Below the pieces are notes generated by a model. The model saw nothing but the letters and a program-made list of their open reading frames with translations. It was not told where the DNA came from and made no database searches. From NCBI GenBank assembly GCA_964602445.1, contig CAZRQV010000003.1, forward strand, positions 124,001 through 188,000: a stretch of 64,000 nt of DNA, in the 5' to 3' direction. The stretch is from HGM12587 sp964602445. GTDB taxonomy: Bacteria > Bacillota > Clostridia > Lachnospirales > Lachnospiraceae. Both the position numbers and the translations under genes were made by a program. How positions within the stretch are numbered: the first letter of the stretch is position 1; each line of letters opens with the position of its first letter. Positions 1 through 8,145 of the stretch are shown one piece after another.

Positions 1-545
1 TGCTGTTTATCATATAATGCCTGTTTGAAAAATTGGCTTTGGATGTCATTTCCTGTGGCAAGCGGGAGAAACATCCGGTGAAAAGAATTTTTTTGAAGCA
101 GAATGTTAAATATAACGGATTCGTCATCGAATACTTCCATTGTATGATAAATTCCGGGAGCGATAAATACAAGATCCCCTTCTTTGAATGTTCTTCGATT
201 CACTCCGATATTTTGGATACAGGAACCTTCATAAACATAAACAATTTCAAAAAAATCATGACGATGCATAAATGCAGGAGTATAGCGATTATGCACCGTA
301 ATAAAGACATTTCGCTGTTCCCCTTCTTTAAAATATTCAGTGTCGTTCATTTCATAAGAAATAATATCCGGCAATAGTTCAGGAATAACTAAATGTCTGC
401 TGACTGCATCAGCAAGATCAATTTGGTTTAAAAAATGCTGTAAAGTTTCCGGGTTCCGGGATGCCAGCCAGTAGGATTTATAAAACTGTTCGTCTGCATT
501 TAACGGAAAAAGCTGTTCCCGTAATTGTTCAAGTGTAAAATTCAT
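1..545 (-). CDS. AraC-family transcriptional regulator, N-terminal cupin part (runs off window)
   Basis: An open frame of 181 codons starts at the ATG at 545-543 and leaves the window at base 1 without a stop. A GAGGA Shine-Dalgarno lies 8 bases upstream of the ATG. Residues around 95-150 look like an AraC_binding cupin: a His-rich strand (FMHRHDFFEIVYVYEG) followed by a strand with FKEGDLVFIAPGIYH. In this family the cupin senses a sugar or metabolite and the C-terminal double helix-turn-helix, which lies outside the window, binds DNA. The gene is divergent from the sugar permeases and GH78-like enzyme that start at 738, so it is probably their local activator. The family call is firm; the ligand is unknown. 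Confidence 0.85.
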   Translation of the reverse strand, partial: MNFTLEQLREQLFPLNADEQFYKSYWLASRNPETLQHFLNQIDLADAVSRHLVIPELLPDIISYEMNDTEYFKEGEQRNVFITVHNRYTPAFMHRHDFFEIVYVYEGSCIQNIGVNRRTFKEGDLVFIAPGIYHTMEVFDDESVIFNILLQKNSFHRMFLPLATGNDIQSQFFKQALYDKQ

Positions 546-641
546 CAATCTGTTCCTCAAATAGATAAAAATTTTATTTATATATGACATTATAGTTGCA
601 TGTACCTCAAAAAAAGTCAACAAATTGCACAATTATTCCAA

Positions 642-700
642 TTAAAAAAATAAATTGTTTCTAATATAATCAAAATATAAAAAATAACCGCGCGGGTACT
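642..700 (+). promoter_or_regulatory. Candidate promoter and palindromic operator between divergent genes
   Basis: A TATAAT box lies at 665-670 with only a weak -35 (TTAAAA, 642-647, spacing 17). Just downstream is the palindrome CCGCGCGG (688-695), set in an otherwise very AT-rich intergenic stretch. Its position downstream of the -10 and upstream of the first permease start suggests an operator or a regulator site, but no protein can be assigned to it. Confidence 0.35.
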
Positions 701-737
701 ATTATTTTTTGATATTTATTCTAAGGAGAATGGTAAA

Positions 738-2075
738 ATGAAAAGTTTTTTATACAGACAGAGACTGGGGTATGGTCTGGGAGATTTTGCCTGTAATCTG
801 ATCTGGCAGGTCATATCATTATATTTGTTGTATTTTTACACAGATGTTATGCAGCTTGATGCGACAGCGATTGCAGCAATGTTTGTGGTGTGTCGTGTGA
901 TCGATGCGATCACAGATGTGTTGGTTGGGTTTGCAATTGACAAAACAAGATCCAGATGGGGAAAAAGCAGACCATGGTTTTTATTTGGAGCGATACCATT
1001 TGCGATATCAGCATTCCTGGCATTTAGTGTTCCAAATATTTCGCCGGATGGAAAATTAGTTTATGCATATACAACATACATTTTTCTTTCATTTATGTAT
1101 ACCGTAGTAAACATTCCGTTGGCTTCTATATTACCGTCACTGACAGATGATATGAATGAAAGAACCGTACTGGCATCCTGGAGAAAGTTTTTTGCGTTTT
1201 TGGGCTCAACGATCGTATCTGCAACAGCATTGACTATGGTAAATCTGATTGGTAAAGGAAATGAAGTTCTTGGATTCCGTGTAGTAATGGGAATTTTTGG
1301 AATTGTTGGATGTATCTGCTTTTTCCTGACTTTTGCATTGGTACGGGAAGAAAATCTTCAAACTACCGATAAAAATGCAACTTTAAAAGAAACCGTAAAA
1401 TCACTTGCGGTGAACACTCCGTGGAAACTGTTTGCATTAAACATTCTGTTCATGTGGACAGGATATTTTATACAGTCATCCGCACTGGTATATTATTACA
1501 AATATTATGTCGGAAGTACGGAAATGGCTTCATTGATCGCAACGATTATGACTATGATTCCGATGGCAGTAAATCTGACAGTTCCATTTTTTGCAAAAAA
1601 ATTAGGAAAAAGGAATCTTTATTCTTCGGCTGCTATGGTGCAGCTGGCAGGATTGGCGGTAATTTGGCTTGGCGATTTGAATATGACATTAGTAATCATA
1701 GGTGCGGTCATTTCTGCCTGCGGCTATGGAATCAAAGAAAGTATTTATTTTTCCATGCAGGCGGATCCTGTGGATTATGGAGAATGGAAAACAGGAGTGC
1801 AGGCAGCAGGAACCTTATCTTCCATAAATGGTTTTTTGGGAAAAGTAGCACAGGCTGCGGCAGGAGGAATTTCCGGAGTGCTGTTGGCGTGGGGAGGTTA
1901 TCAATCAACGGCAGCAGTACAGACAGCAGAAGCGATTACAGCAATGAAAGCAATGTATCTATATATTCCGATGGTATTGCTGATCTGTTCTGTGATCACC
2001 ATGTCTTTTTATCAGCTGGATGAACAATTTCCGCAAATACAGGCAGAATTAGAAGAGAGAAGAAAGAGGAATTAA
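738..2075 (+). CDS. GPH-family (MelB/XylP-like) sugar:cation symporter
   Basis: A 445-residue polytopic membrane protein. The N-terminus has the typical glycoside-pentoside-hexuronide symporter pattern: YGLGDFACNLIW at residues 10-21, then a first loop with RVIDAITDVLVGFAIDKTRSRWGKSRPW. In this family that loop contains the cation-binding Asp and the conserved GKxRPW. About 12 membrane segments are apparent. The AAGG(A)GA Shine-Dalgarno sits just before the ATG. It is followed after one base by a second permease and then by a GH78-like glycosidase, so the likely cargo is a rhamnose-containing or similar plant-derived oligosaccharide. The substrate is an inference from context. Confidence 0.85.
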   Translation: MKSFLYRQRLGYGLGDFACNLIWQVISLYLLYFYTDVMQLDATAIAAMFVVCRVIDAITDVLVGFAIDKTRSRWGKSRPWFLFGAIPFAISAFLAFSVPNISPDGKLVYAYTTYIFLSFMYTVVNIPLASILPSLTDDMNERTVLASWRKFFAFLGSTIVSATALTMVNLIGKGNEVLGFRVVMGIFGIVGCICFFLTFALVREENLQTTDKNATLKETVKSLAVNTPWKLFALNILFMWTGYFIQSSALVYYYKYYVGSTEMASLIATIMTMIPMAVNLTVPFFAKKLGKRNLYSSAAMVQLAGLAVIWLGDLNMTLVIIGAVISACGYGIKESIYFSMQADPVDYGEWKTGVQAAGTLSSINGFLGKVAQAAAGGISGVLLAWGGYQSTAAVQTAEAITAMKAMYLYIPMVLLICSVITMSFYQLDEQFPQIQAELEERRKRN

Positions 2076-2076
2076 C

Positions 2077-3336
2077 ATGAAACAAAAAACAAATACAAAA
2101 CAATATATGCCTTTGGTAGGGGCAGCAGGAATTGGCTCGATGTTAGGGTCAGGAATTATTATTGGATTATCTGCAACAATTACTGTCTGGCAGGCGGGTT
2201 TAGGTCTTACAGATACTCAGGTCGGTTTATTATCCGGAGCATTAACATTTGCCATTGCAGCAGGTTCTTTGTTGGCAGGAAGCATTACAAAAGCGTTTGG
2301 TTTAATTCGCTCATTTAATTACTTGAATGCATTGTATGCGATCGGTGCAGTTTTATGTGTACTGTCTGGAAATTTTTCCATGTTGTTATGTGGATTGATT
2401 TTGGCCGGGTTTGCATCCGGGGCTGATCTGCCGATCAGTTTGACTGTGATTTCTCATGATGCACCGGATGAAAGAACGTCAGCTGGTTTGGTAGCATCAA
2501 CCCAGGTATTCTGGCAGATTGGTGTATTAGCTTCTTATGTAATGGCATTTATTGTATCAAAAGCAGAAGGCGCAGCAGGTGCAAGAATCGTATTTGGAAT
2601 TCTGACAGGATTTGCAATGACTGCATTTTTATGGAGAACATTTTCAAAAAAATTTAAAGAATTACATGCAGCAGGAGATCGTTATCGCGAAGCAGAAGGT
2701 GCTGCAAATACAGAAGAGGTTTCTTTTATTAAAATTTTTGCCGGAAAAGAAAAACAGAAATATCGTTCCTTCTTTTTCTGCATTCTTCTCTTTTATGTTT
2801 GCTGGAATCTGCTTGCCAATACGTTTGGTCAGTTTCAAACATATATTTTGGTAAAAGCAAATGCATCTCAGTCTCTGGCAACAGGATGTGGAATCGTTTT
2901 AAATATCGCGGGCTTGATCTGTGGAATTTTATTTGCATCAGCAGCAGGAAGTAAACATCGTAATAAGTTCTTTTACGTGGGAATTTTTATTCAGGCAGCA
3001 GCGATGATTGGAATTGCACTTGGAGGCGGATCGATTTTTACGATCGTTATGATGATCGCATGCTACAATATCGGAAACCAGTTCGCAGGAGAATCTATTT
3101 ATAAAGTATGGACACAGGAATCTTTTCCGTCAGAAGCAAGAGCATCGATGCAGGGATTTATCAATGGTTTTTCCAGATTTTGCTGTGGTTTGTTTGCATT
3201 GATCACCCCAATGTTAGTAACTTCTGAACGAATTCAGACAACGATGTACGGATTTGCAGGAATCGTATTGATCAGTGCATTTGCAGGAACGATCATGATT
3301 CGTTTGCAGAAAAAGCATGGTGTTGCACAGATGTAG
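2077..3336 (+). CDS. MFS transporter, likely carbohydrate
   Basis: A 419-residue protein with about 12 hydrophobic segments and a central hydrophilic loop (near residues 190-225), as in major facilitator superfamily permeases. It begins one base after the preceding GPH permease stop and is followed 24 bases later by the GH78-like enzyme, so all three are co-transcribed. Residues 95-125 contain the acidic D-P/D-E-R-T pattern seen between TM4 and TM5 of sugar porters. Two different permease families side by side suggest that one imports an oligosaccharide and the other a second sugar or exports a product. The substrate is not determinable from sequence alone. Confidence 0.75.
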   Translation: MKQKTNTKQYMPLVGAAGIGSMLGSGIIIGLSATITVWQAGLGLTDTQVGLLSGALTFAIAAGSLLAGSITKAFGLIRSFNYLNALYAIGAVLCVLSGNFSMLLCGLILAGFASGADLPISLTVISHDAPDERTSAGLVASTQVFWQIGVLASYVMAFIVSKAEGAAGARIVFGILTGFAMTAFLWRTFSKKFKELHAAGDRYREAEGAANTEEVSFIKIFAGKEKQKYRSFFFCILLFYVCWNLLANTFGQFQTYILVKANASQSLATGCGIVLNIAGLICGILFASAAGSKHRNKFFYVGIFIQAAAMIGIALGGGSIFTIVMMIACYNIGNQFAGESIYKVWTQESFPSEARASMQGFINGFSRFCCGLFALITPMLVTSERIQTTMYGFAGIVLISAFAGTIMIRLQKKHGVAQM

Positions 3337-3360
3337 GAGCAGGCTGGAAAGGAAAAAAAG

Positions 3361-4950
3361 ATGGCATTTACATTTCAAATCAATAATGATATTAAATTTA
3401 TTCATGACGAAGCATTGCTGAGTATGGCAGAAGTAAATCACCCACAGATTAAGAAACAGACGGTTTTGCCGACAAGAATTGTAGAAGTAACAGCAGATAA
3501 GACAAAGCTCAATGGAATCGGTGTCTCTGAGAGCGAAAAAAGAATTGAAAAACTTCAGGAATATGGATGGAAACGGGACGAAACACTGATTTTGGATTTT
3601 GGAGATCATCGGGTAGGAACGTTTAAGATTGACATTGATTCTACAGGATCTCCGATGGATGCACCGTTGTTTCTGCGGATCAAATTTGCAGAAGTTCCTG
3701 CTGAACTGGCAGCGGAATCCGGTGATTATGATGGTTGGCTGAGCCGTTCATGGATCCAGGAAGAATTTGTCCATATTGATGAATTACCGATGACGTTAGA
3801 GCTTTCCAGAAGATACAGTTTCCGTTATGTAGAACTGAAGATTGTCGATACGTCTCCGAAATGGCAGGCAGTATTTTCTAATCCGGTGGTTACCACAGAA
3901 AGTTCTGCCGATATGACAAAAGTGAAAAAACCGGAGATCAAAGACGAAAAGATTAAAAGAATTTATGAAGTCGGATTAAAAACACTGGCAGACTGTATGC
4001 AGGATATTTTTGAAGATGGTCCCAAAAGAGACCGGCGACTGTGGCTGGGAGACTTGAGATTACAGGCATTGGCAAATTATGCAACATTTGATAATAAAGA
4101 ACTGGTTCGCCGCTGTCTTTATCTTTTTGCAGGCATGACGACGGAGGAAGGAAAAATTTCAGCAAATGTGTTTGTGCAGCCGAAAAATGTGCCGGATGAT
4201 ACCTTTTTGTTTGAATACAGTTTGTTTTTCATTTCTACCCTGTATGATCTGAATCAGGTACATCCGGATGAGAAACTTGTAAGAGAGTTATATCCGACCT
4301 GCAAGAAACAGATGGATATTACACTTTCGATGTTTGATGAAACAGGAAAACTTTTAGTGGATGCAGATTACCCGGTTTTTGTCGATTGGTCGAACGAGTT
4401 TAATAAAGATACCGCAGGTCAGGCAGAGACAATTTATGTATTAAAACAGTTTATCGCACTCGCAGAGATTGTAGGGGATGAACAGATTCAGGAATATCGG
4501 GAAAAATTAGAACTGCTTTCAGAATATTCCAGGAAGGAATTGTATGATGCAGAGAAAAAGCTGTTCGTAACCACGGGACAGGAATACAATATTGCCAGTC
4601 AGGTGTGGATGGTTCTTGCTCATGTGATGTCCGAGAAAGAGAATCGGGAAATTATGCAGTCGGCACTTCAAACACTTTTCCCGATTAAAAATATAGCAAC
4701 ACCGTACATGTATCATCATATTGTAGAAGCATTATTTGAAGCAGGCCTAAAAGAGGAAGCAGTGAAACTGATGAAAGAATATTGGGGAAAGATGATCGAT
4801 TTGGGAGCAGACACTTTTTGGGAAGCGTTTGATCCGGATCAGCCGGATTTTTCACCGTATGGAAGTCCGATCGTCAATAGCTATTGTCATGCATGGAGCT
4901 GTACACCGGTCTATCTGATTCAAAAATATTTGCTGGATCCGGAAAGTTAA
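3361..4950 (+). CDS. GH78-like (alpha-L-rhamnosidase family) six-hairpin glycosidase
   Basis: A 529-residue protein without a signal peptide, so cytoplasmic. Residues 1-175 form a beta-rich accessory region. From about 195 an (alpha/alpha)6 six-hairpin domain follows, with the characteristic acidic motif EDGPKRDRRLWLGD at 218-231. A second acidic patch (TFWEAFDPDQPD) lies near residue 484. This matches the catalytic core of alpha-L-rhamnosidases (GH78), which release terminal L-rhamnose by inversion. The protein is much shorter than many GH78 enzymes and lacks several N-terminal beta domains, so specificity for another sugar is possible. It is the last gene of the cluster and is followed by a terminator. 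Confidence 0.75.
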   Translation: MAFTFQINNDIKFIHDEALLSMAEVNHPQIKKQTVLPTRIVEVTADKTKLNGIGVSESEKRIEKLQEYGWKRDETLILDFGDHRVGTFKIDIDSTGSPMDAPLFLRIKFAEVPAELAAESGDYDGWLSRSWIQEEFVHIDELPMTLELSRRYSFRYVELKIVDTSPKWQAVFSNPVVTTESSADMTKVKKPEIKDEKIKRIYEVGLKTLADCMQDIFEDGPKRDRRLWLGDLRLQALANYATFDNKELVRRCLYLFAGMTTEEGKISANVFVQPKNVPDDTFLFEYSLFFISTLYDLNQVHPDEKLVRELYPTCKKQMDITLSMFDETGKLLVDADYPVFVDWSNEFNKDTAGQAETIYVLKQFIALAEIVGDEQIQEYREKLELLSEYSRKELYDAEKKLFVTTGQEYNIASQVWMVLAHVMSEKENREIMQSALQTLFPIKNIATPYMYHHIVEALFEAGLKEEAVKLMKEYWGKMIDLGADTFWEAFDPDQPDFSPYGSPIVNSYCHAWSCTPVYLIQKYLLDPES

Positions 4951-4962
4951 AATTAACAGAAA

Positions 4963-5000
4963 AGAGCGATGGAAATCATAGAACCCATCGTTCTTTTTTT
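4963..5000 (+). terminator. Rho-independent terminator of the glycoside cluster
   Basis: A 10-bp stem (4963-4972 with 4984-4993, one G-U pair) is followed by a run of seven or more T residues to 5000. It lies 12 bases after the GH78-like stop codon. Confidence 0.9.
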
Positions 5001-5086
5001 GTCATTGCAGCGGAAAATCTTTTAAAGCAGATTTTTTGGAGCTTTGAATGAAATAAGGGATTTTTAGAAAATCCACGGGGAATCTA

Positions 5087-5114
5087 TTGCAAAATAAGTC
5101 AGATTATGTATAAT
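5087..5114 (+). promoter_or_regulatory. Sigma-A promoter for the polyamine transporter operon
   Basis: TTGCAA (5087-5092), a 16-base spacer and a perfect TATAAT (5109-5114) lie 60 bases upstream of the regulator's ATG. It is the only good promoter between the upstream terminator and the pot genes, so it should drive the regulator and transporter together. Confidence 0.7.
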
Positions 5115-5174
5115 GATGAAAGTGTATATAAATAAAGAAATTGTTTAGTAATATCAAACATAAGGAGGAGCGTT

Positions 5175-5708
5175 ATGGACATTGGTAAAAAGATCAAAGA
5201 GCTGCGTCTGCAGAATGATCTGACGTTAGAGGATCTGGCCTCCCGCAGCGAGCTGACCAAAGGATTTTTGTCGCAGCTGGAGCGTAATCTGACCAGTCCA
5301 AGTATTTCCACGCTGGAAGATATTCTGGAGGCGTTAGGAACCAATCTGTCTGAATTTTTCCACGAAGAGGAAGAAGAAAAGATCGTATTTTCTACCAAAG
5401 ATTTCTTTGTGGACAAAAAAGAAGAGTATCAGATTGAGTGGATCGTTCCCAATGCGCAGAAAAATGAAATGGAACCCATTCTGCTGACGCTTCCGCCCAA
5501 AGGGAAAAGCTATGAAATGGAGTCCCATCAGGGAGAAGAATTCGGATATGTCCTGAAAGGTTCCATTACCTTAGTAAGAGATAATAAAAAATACAAGTTA
5601 AAAGCAAAAGATACTTTTTATATGAACGGGAAAAAGAATCATTATTTATATAATCATGGAACGGGTGAAGCATTGATCCTGTGGATCACCACACCGCCGA
5701 TGTTTTAA
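5175..5708 (+). CDS. XRE-family helix-turn-helix/cupin regulator (PuuR-like)
   Basis: A 177-residue protein. Residues 5-60 form a HTH_3 domain (IKELRLQNDLTLEDLASRSE, then LSQLERNLTSPSISTLEDI), and residues 105-175 a Cupin_2 barrel (EEFGYVLKGSITL, KDTFYMNGKKNHYLYN). Such fusions usually sense a small metabolite and control a neighbouring transport or catabolic operon; PuuR, which responds to putrescine, is the best-known relative. The gene has a GGAGG site, ends 12 bases before potA, and shares its promoter, which suggests autoregulated control of polyamine uptake. The effector is inferred from context. Confidence 0.85.
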   Translation: MDIGKKIKELRLQNDLTLEDLASRSELTKGFLSQLERNLTSPSISTLEDILEALGTNLSEFFHEEEEEKIVFSTKDFFVDKKEEYQIEWIVPNAQKNEMEPILLTLPPKGKSYEMESHQGEEFGYVLKGSITLVRDNKKYKLKAKDTFYMNGKKNHYLYNHGTGEALILWITTPPMF

Positions 5709-5720
5709 GGAGGAGCGATC

Positions 5721-7301
5721 ATGGAAAAGAAAAAGCTGATCGAATTTAGAAATATTGTCAAAAGCTTTGACGGACAGATTATCTTAAAAGGGGTAAATCT
5801 GGATATTTATGAAAAGGAATTTGTGACTCTGTTAGGCCCTTCGGGCTGCGGAAAAACGACACTTCTCAGAATCTTAGGCGGTTTTCTGGATGCAGATGAA
5901 GGAAGCGTGATGTTTGACGGAGAAGAGATTAGTAAGAAACCGCCTTACGAACGAGAATTAAATACGGTATTCCAGAAATACGCATTATTTCCACATTTAA
6001 ATGTTTATGAAAATATTGCATTTGGGCTTCACATTAAAAAAATGAGTAAAGACGTAATCGATCAGAAAGTCATGAAGATGCTGAAACTGATCGGTCTGGA
6101 AGGATATGAAAAGAAAAATGTTACCTTATTATCCGGAGGTCAGCAACAGCGTGTTGCCATTGCAAGAGCGCTGGTCAATGAGCCGAAAGTACTTCTTTTA
6201 GACGAACCGCTGGCAGCACTGGATCTAAAGCTCCGTAAGGAAATGCAGTATGAATTAAAAAGAATCCAGCAGGAAGTCGGCATTACCTTTATCTTTGTAA
6301 CTCATGATCAGGAAGAAGCGCTGACTATGTCAGATAAAATTGTTGTTATGAAAGGCGGCGAGATCCAGCAGGTAGGAACACCGGAAGAAATCTATAATGA
6401 ACCGGCAAACTGCTATGTAGCGAAATTCATCGGTGAAAGTAATATTCTTCCGGCAGTGATGGTAGATGATTATAAAGTACGTTTTGATGATATTACCTTT
6501 GATTGTGTGGATTTTGGATTTAAGAAAGACGAAAAAGTAGATGTTGTGATCCGTCCGGAAGATATCGATATCGTAGATGTGAAAGACGGAAAGATGACAG
6601 GAGAAGTATTAAGTACGCTGTTTAAAGGGGTTCATTATGAGATCATCGTTGAAACGGTACCGGGTACAACGGTCAGTGTCAACATGCATGTGATCCGCAA
6701 TCATGATGTGACCAGCGAAGACGGCAGAGAAAAAATCAGTGCCAATGACTTCTATGTAGATATTGAAGATGTGAAAAATCTAGATGATAAAGAGATCATT
6801 GCCCTTTCCAATGCACAGGCGTGGGATCCGGAAACCGATGAATATACATCGATTGCCAAGGTACAGTATGAGCTTCAGGAAGAAGTCGGACGTTATCCGG
6901 TTGCCTTCTATACTGCCGGCGGAACCTGTATTGAAAAGAATATCTTTGTAGTCAACCAGCCGTTTGTAAAAAATGAAAAGGCCAATGAAGCGATCATGGC
7001 ATTTAACTTCTTTAAAACGGTAGATGAAATTCTGGAATCTCAGGCATTGGATACCGATATTAAGACTTGGGCCAATGCACAGGGCTGGAAATTAAGTGAT
7101 GAAAATCAGAGTATTGACATCAGCGTTGATTATGATTTTGATCCGGAAGATGTAAAAGAAGGCGTTTATAAAGTTACCTTTTCTACTACCGGACGGGAAT
7201 TCAAGATCCATACAACGGATTATTCTGCAGTCGGTGAAGAAGTGGGACTTACGTTCTTCCCGGAAGATATTCATGTTATGTCAAGGGTGGTATTTGAATA
7301 A
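5721..7301 (+). CDS. potA: Spermidine/putrescine ABC transporter ATP-binding protein PotA, with inserted domain
   Basis: The nucleotide-binding domain (1-235) is canonical: Walker A GPSGCGKTT at 39-47, signature LSGGQQQR near 136-143, then Walker B LLLDEPLAALD. The protein has 526 residues, whereas PotA usually has about 350-370. The surplus sits inside the TOBE regulatory domain. The first strands (GEVLSTLFKGVHYEIIVE, about 294-311) and the last ones (EFKIHTTDYSAVG and FFPEDIHVM, about 493-520) are normal, but some 150-180 residues separate them. The insert has two stretches that read like Ig-type beta strands (VGRYPVAFYT and GVYKVTFST). Its stop codon overlaps the potB start. ATPase assignment is secure; the insert's role is unknown. 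Confidence 0.93.
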   Translation: MEKKKLIEFRNIVKSFDGQIILKGVNLDIYEKEFVTLLGPSGCGKTTLLRILGGFLDADEGSVMFDGEEISKKPPYERELNTVFQKYALFPHLNVYENIAFGLHIKKMSKDVIDQKVMKMLKLIGLEGYEKKNVTLLSGGQQQRVAIARALVNEPKVLLLDEPLAALDLKLRKEMQYELKRIQQEVGITFIFVTHDQEEALTMSDKIVVMKGGEIQQVGTPEEIYNEPANCYVAKFIGESNILPAVMVDDYKVRFDDITFDCVDFGFKKDEKVDVVIRPEDIDIVDVKDGKMTGEVLSTLFKGVHYEIIVETVPGTTVSVNMHVIRNHDVTSEDGREKISANDFYVDIEDVKNLDDKEIIALSNAQAWDPETDEYTSIAKVQYELQEEVGRYPVAFYTAGGTCIEKNIFVVNQPFVKNEKANEAIMAFNFFKTVDEILESQALDTDIKTWANAQGWKLSDENQSIDISVDYDFDPEDVKEGVYKVTFSTTGREFKIHTTDYSAVGEEVGLTFFPEDIHVMSRVVFE

Positions 7302-8140
7302 TGAAAAAGTTTTCTCAGTTAGCGCTCCCGTATATCGTATGGGCGGCAATGATGCTGGTACTTCCGATGCTGCTGATCGCATTGTATTCTGTCATGCAGC
7401 AGGGAAACGAAATCATTTCCTTCTCTTTTACGCTGGAGCATTATAAAAAGTTTTTTACAGATCCGGATTTCCTTCTTGTGTTATGGAGATCGCTGATCAT
7501 TGCATTAAAGACGACAGTAATCTGTCTGCTGATCGGCTATCCGGCTGCTTATTTTATCTCACGTTGTAAAGAACATATTCAGAGTCTTCTGGTACTGTGT
7601 ATTACCCTTCCGACCTGGATCAATGCACTGGTAAGAACTTATGCATGGATCGGTATTTTAAGTGAAGGCGGAATCATTCAGACGGTTCTTGGAATCTTTG
7701 GATTTGATAATGTAGAACTTTTATATACGGAAGGTGCCGTTCTTCTCGGAATGGTCTATAACTTCCTTCCGTTTATGATCCTGCAGATCAATACATCACT
7801 TTGTAAAATGGATCATTCCCTTTTAGAAGCAAGTGCCGATCTGGGGGCAAACAGAGCCCAGACTTTCCGCAGAGTCACGCTACCGCTGTCATTGCCTGGT
7901 GTAATTAACGGGATTACACTGGTGTTCCTGCCGGCAGTCAGCTCTTTCTTTATTCCAAAGCTTCTCGGCGGCGGACAGTATTTCCTCATCGGAAATCTGA
8001 TCGAAAATCAGTTTATCACTGCCGGAGAATGGAATTTCGGAAGTGCTATTTCCATGATCATGGCCATCGTAATGATGATGATGATGATGGCAGTGCGAAA
8101 TATTGAAAAGAAAAATCATAGTGGGAAGGAGGATGCGTAA
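7301..8140 (+). CDS. potB: Spermidine/putrescine ABC transporter permease PotB
   Basis: A 279-residue inner-membrane permease with about six membrane segments. The EAA loop that docks on the ATPase is clear near residues 178-200 (EASADLGANRAQTFRRVTLP). The ATG shares its A with the potA stop codon, which implies translational coupling. It pairs with the PotC half of the next gene to form the translocation channel. A Met-rich stretch near the C-terminus (MIMAIVMMMMMMA) comes from an ATG repeat in the DNA and is part of the last membrane helix. Confidence 0.93.
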   Translation: MKKFSQLALPYIVWAAMMLVLPMLLIALYSVMQQGNEIISFSFTLEHYKKFFTDPDFLLVLWRSLIIALKTTVICLLIGYPAAYFISRCKEHIQSLLVLCITLPTWINALVRTYAWIGILSEGGIIQTVLGIFGFDNVELLYTEGAVLLGMVYNFLPFMILQINTSLCKMDHSLLEASADLGANRAQTFRRVTLPLSLPGVINGITLVFLPAVSSFFIPKLLGGGQYFLIGNLIENQFITAGEWNFGSAISMIMAIVMMMMMMAVRNIEKKNHSGKEDA

Positions 8141-8145
8141 ATATC

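Noticed and set aside
33..377. Plus-strand 114-codon frame at the window start
   Set aside because: It is the antisense of the AraC-family gene, which has a clear cupin domain and a Shine-Dalgarno.
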